Shown: positions 31,355-31,395 of the stretch, piece by piece
How positions within the stretch are numbered: the stretch's first letter is position 1
Layout: each line of letters begins with the position of its first letter
Assembly: GCA_964639765.1 (NCBI GenBank)
Contig: CAZXEN010000026.1
Span: 1 to 31,395 of the forward strand
DNA from: Scybalousia_A sp964639765
Lineage (GTDB): Bacteria; Bacteroidota; Bacteroidia; Bacteroidales; P3
DNA length: 31,395 bases
Direction of reading: 5' to 3'
Position numbers and translations under genes: made by a program
The notes under the pieces: generated by a model
Told to the model about the DNA's origin: nothing
Seen by the model: only the letters and a program-made list of their open reading frames with translations
The model's database searches: none

Positions 31355-31395
31355 TATTTTTATTAATTATTTTAGTAGTTATAAGGATTTTTTGT

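Overview
This window most likely comes from a low-GC member of the phylum Bacteroidota, probably order Bacteroidales; the genus cannot be told from the sequence. The evidence is: (i) type IX secretion cargo with both C-terminal sorting signals (type A in the 661-aa protein, gliding-associated type B/CHU_C in the 945-aa protein); (ii) a PorE-like TPR/PD40/OmpA protein; (iii) promoters of the Bacteroidetes form TTTG-N20-TAnnTTTG; (iv) GSCFA, ECF-sigma/anti-sigma/beta-barrel and KpsF genes in typical Bacteroidota form; (v) a tryptophanase of the Bacteroides type.

Layout. 1-7482 (minus) holds surface and secreted proteins: a PKD-like protein running off the left edge (not a closed ORF), the 661-aa T9SS type A protein just upstream of it, a structured 484-bp gap, then a NIF3 metal-binding protein following the 945-aa T9SS type B protein. 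7584-9498 (minus) is kpsF plus a GSCFA gene, divergent from recQ (9573-11795, plus). 11796-12881 is the main non-coding block: a 24-nt inverted repeat, a degenerate ~21-bp tandem array, and a strongly structured RNA candidate with its own promoter and a terminator-like hairpin that competes with the main fold. Next come a frameshifted small lipoprotein and a beta-barrel protein (plus), a glycosyltransferase with a small unknown protein (minus), the 877-aa PorE-like protein and a two-domain surface lipoprotein (plus).

19157-23841 (minus) holds ftcD (histidine breakdown), a short ComEC and Der. Then come a lone iorB (plus), and a minus-strand purS-queA-flavin-reductase operon in which the flavin reductase carries an apparent signal peptide. 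27114-29475 (minus) is an ECF sigma / anti-sigma / outer-membrane beta-barrel operon, divergent from tnaA (plus). The tnaA transcript is predicted to have a ~215-nt leader with a 25-codon ORF followed by a weak hairpin and a T-run.

Common themes are envelope biogenesis (T9SS cargo, Kdo pathway, OmpA-type anchoring, ECF envelope regulation) and amino-acid fermentation (tryptophanase, indolepyruvate oxidoreductase subunit, histidine breakdown). The least explained items are the structured RNA at 12622-12837, the degenerate retropepsin-like domain at the C terminus of the PorE-like protein, the exported flavin reductase and the tnaA leader. No mobile element with a transposase, CRISPR array, tRNA or rRNA was seen.
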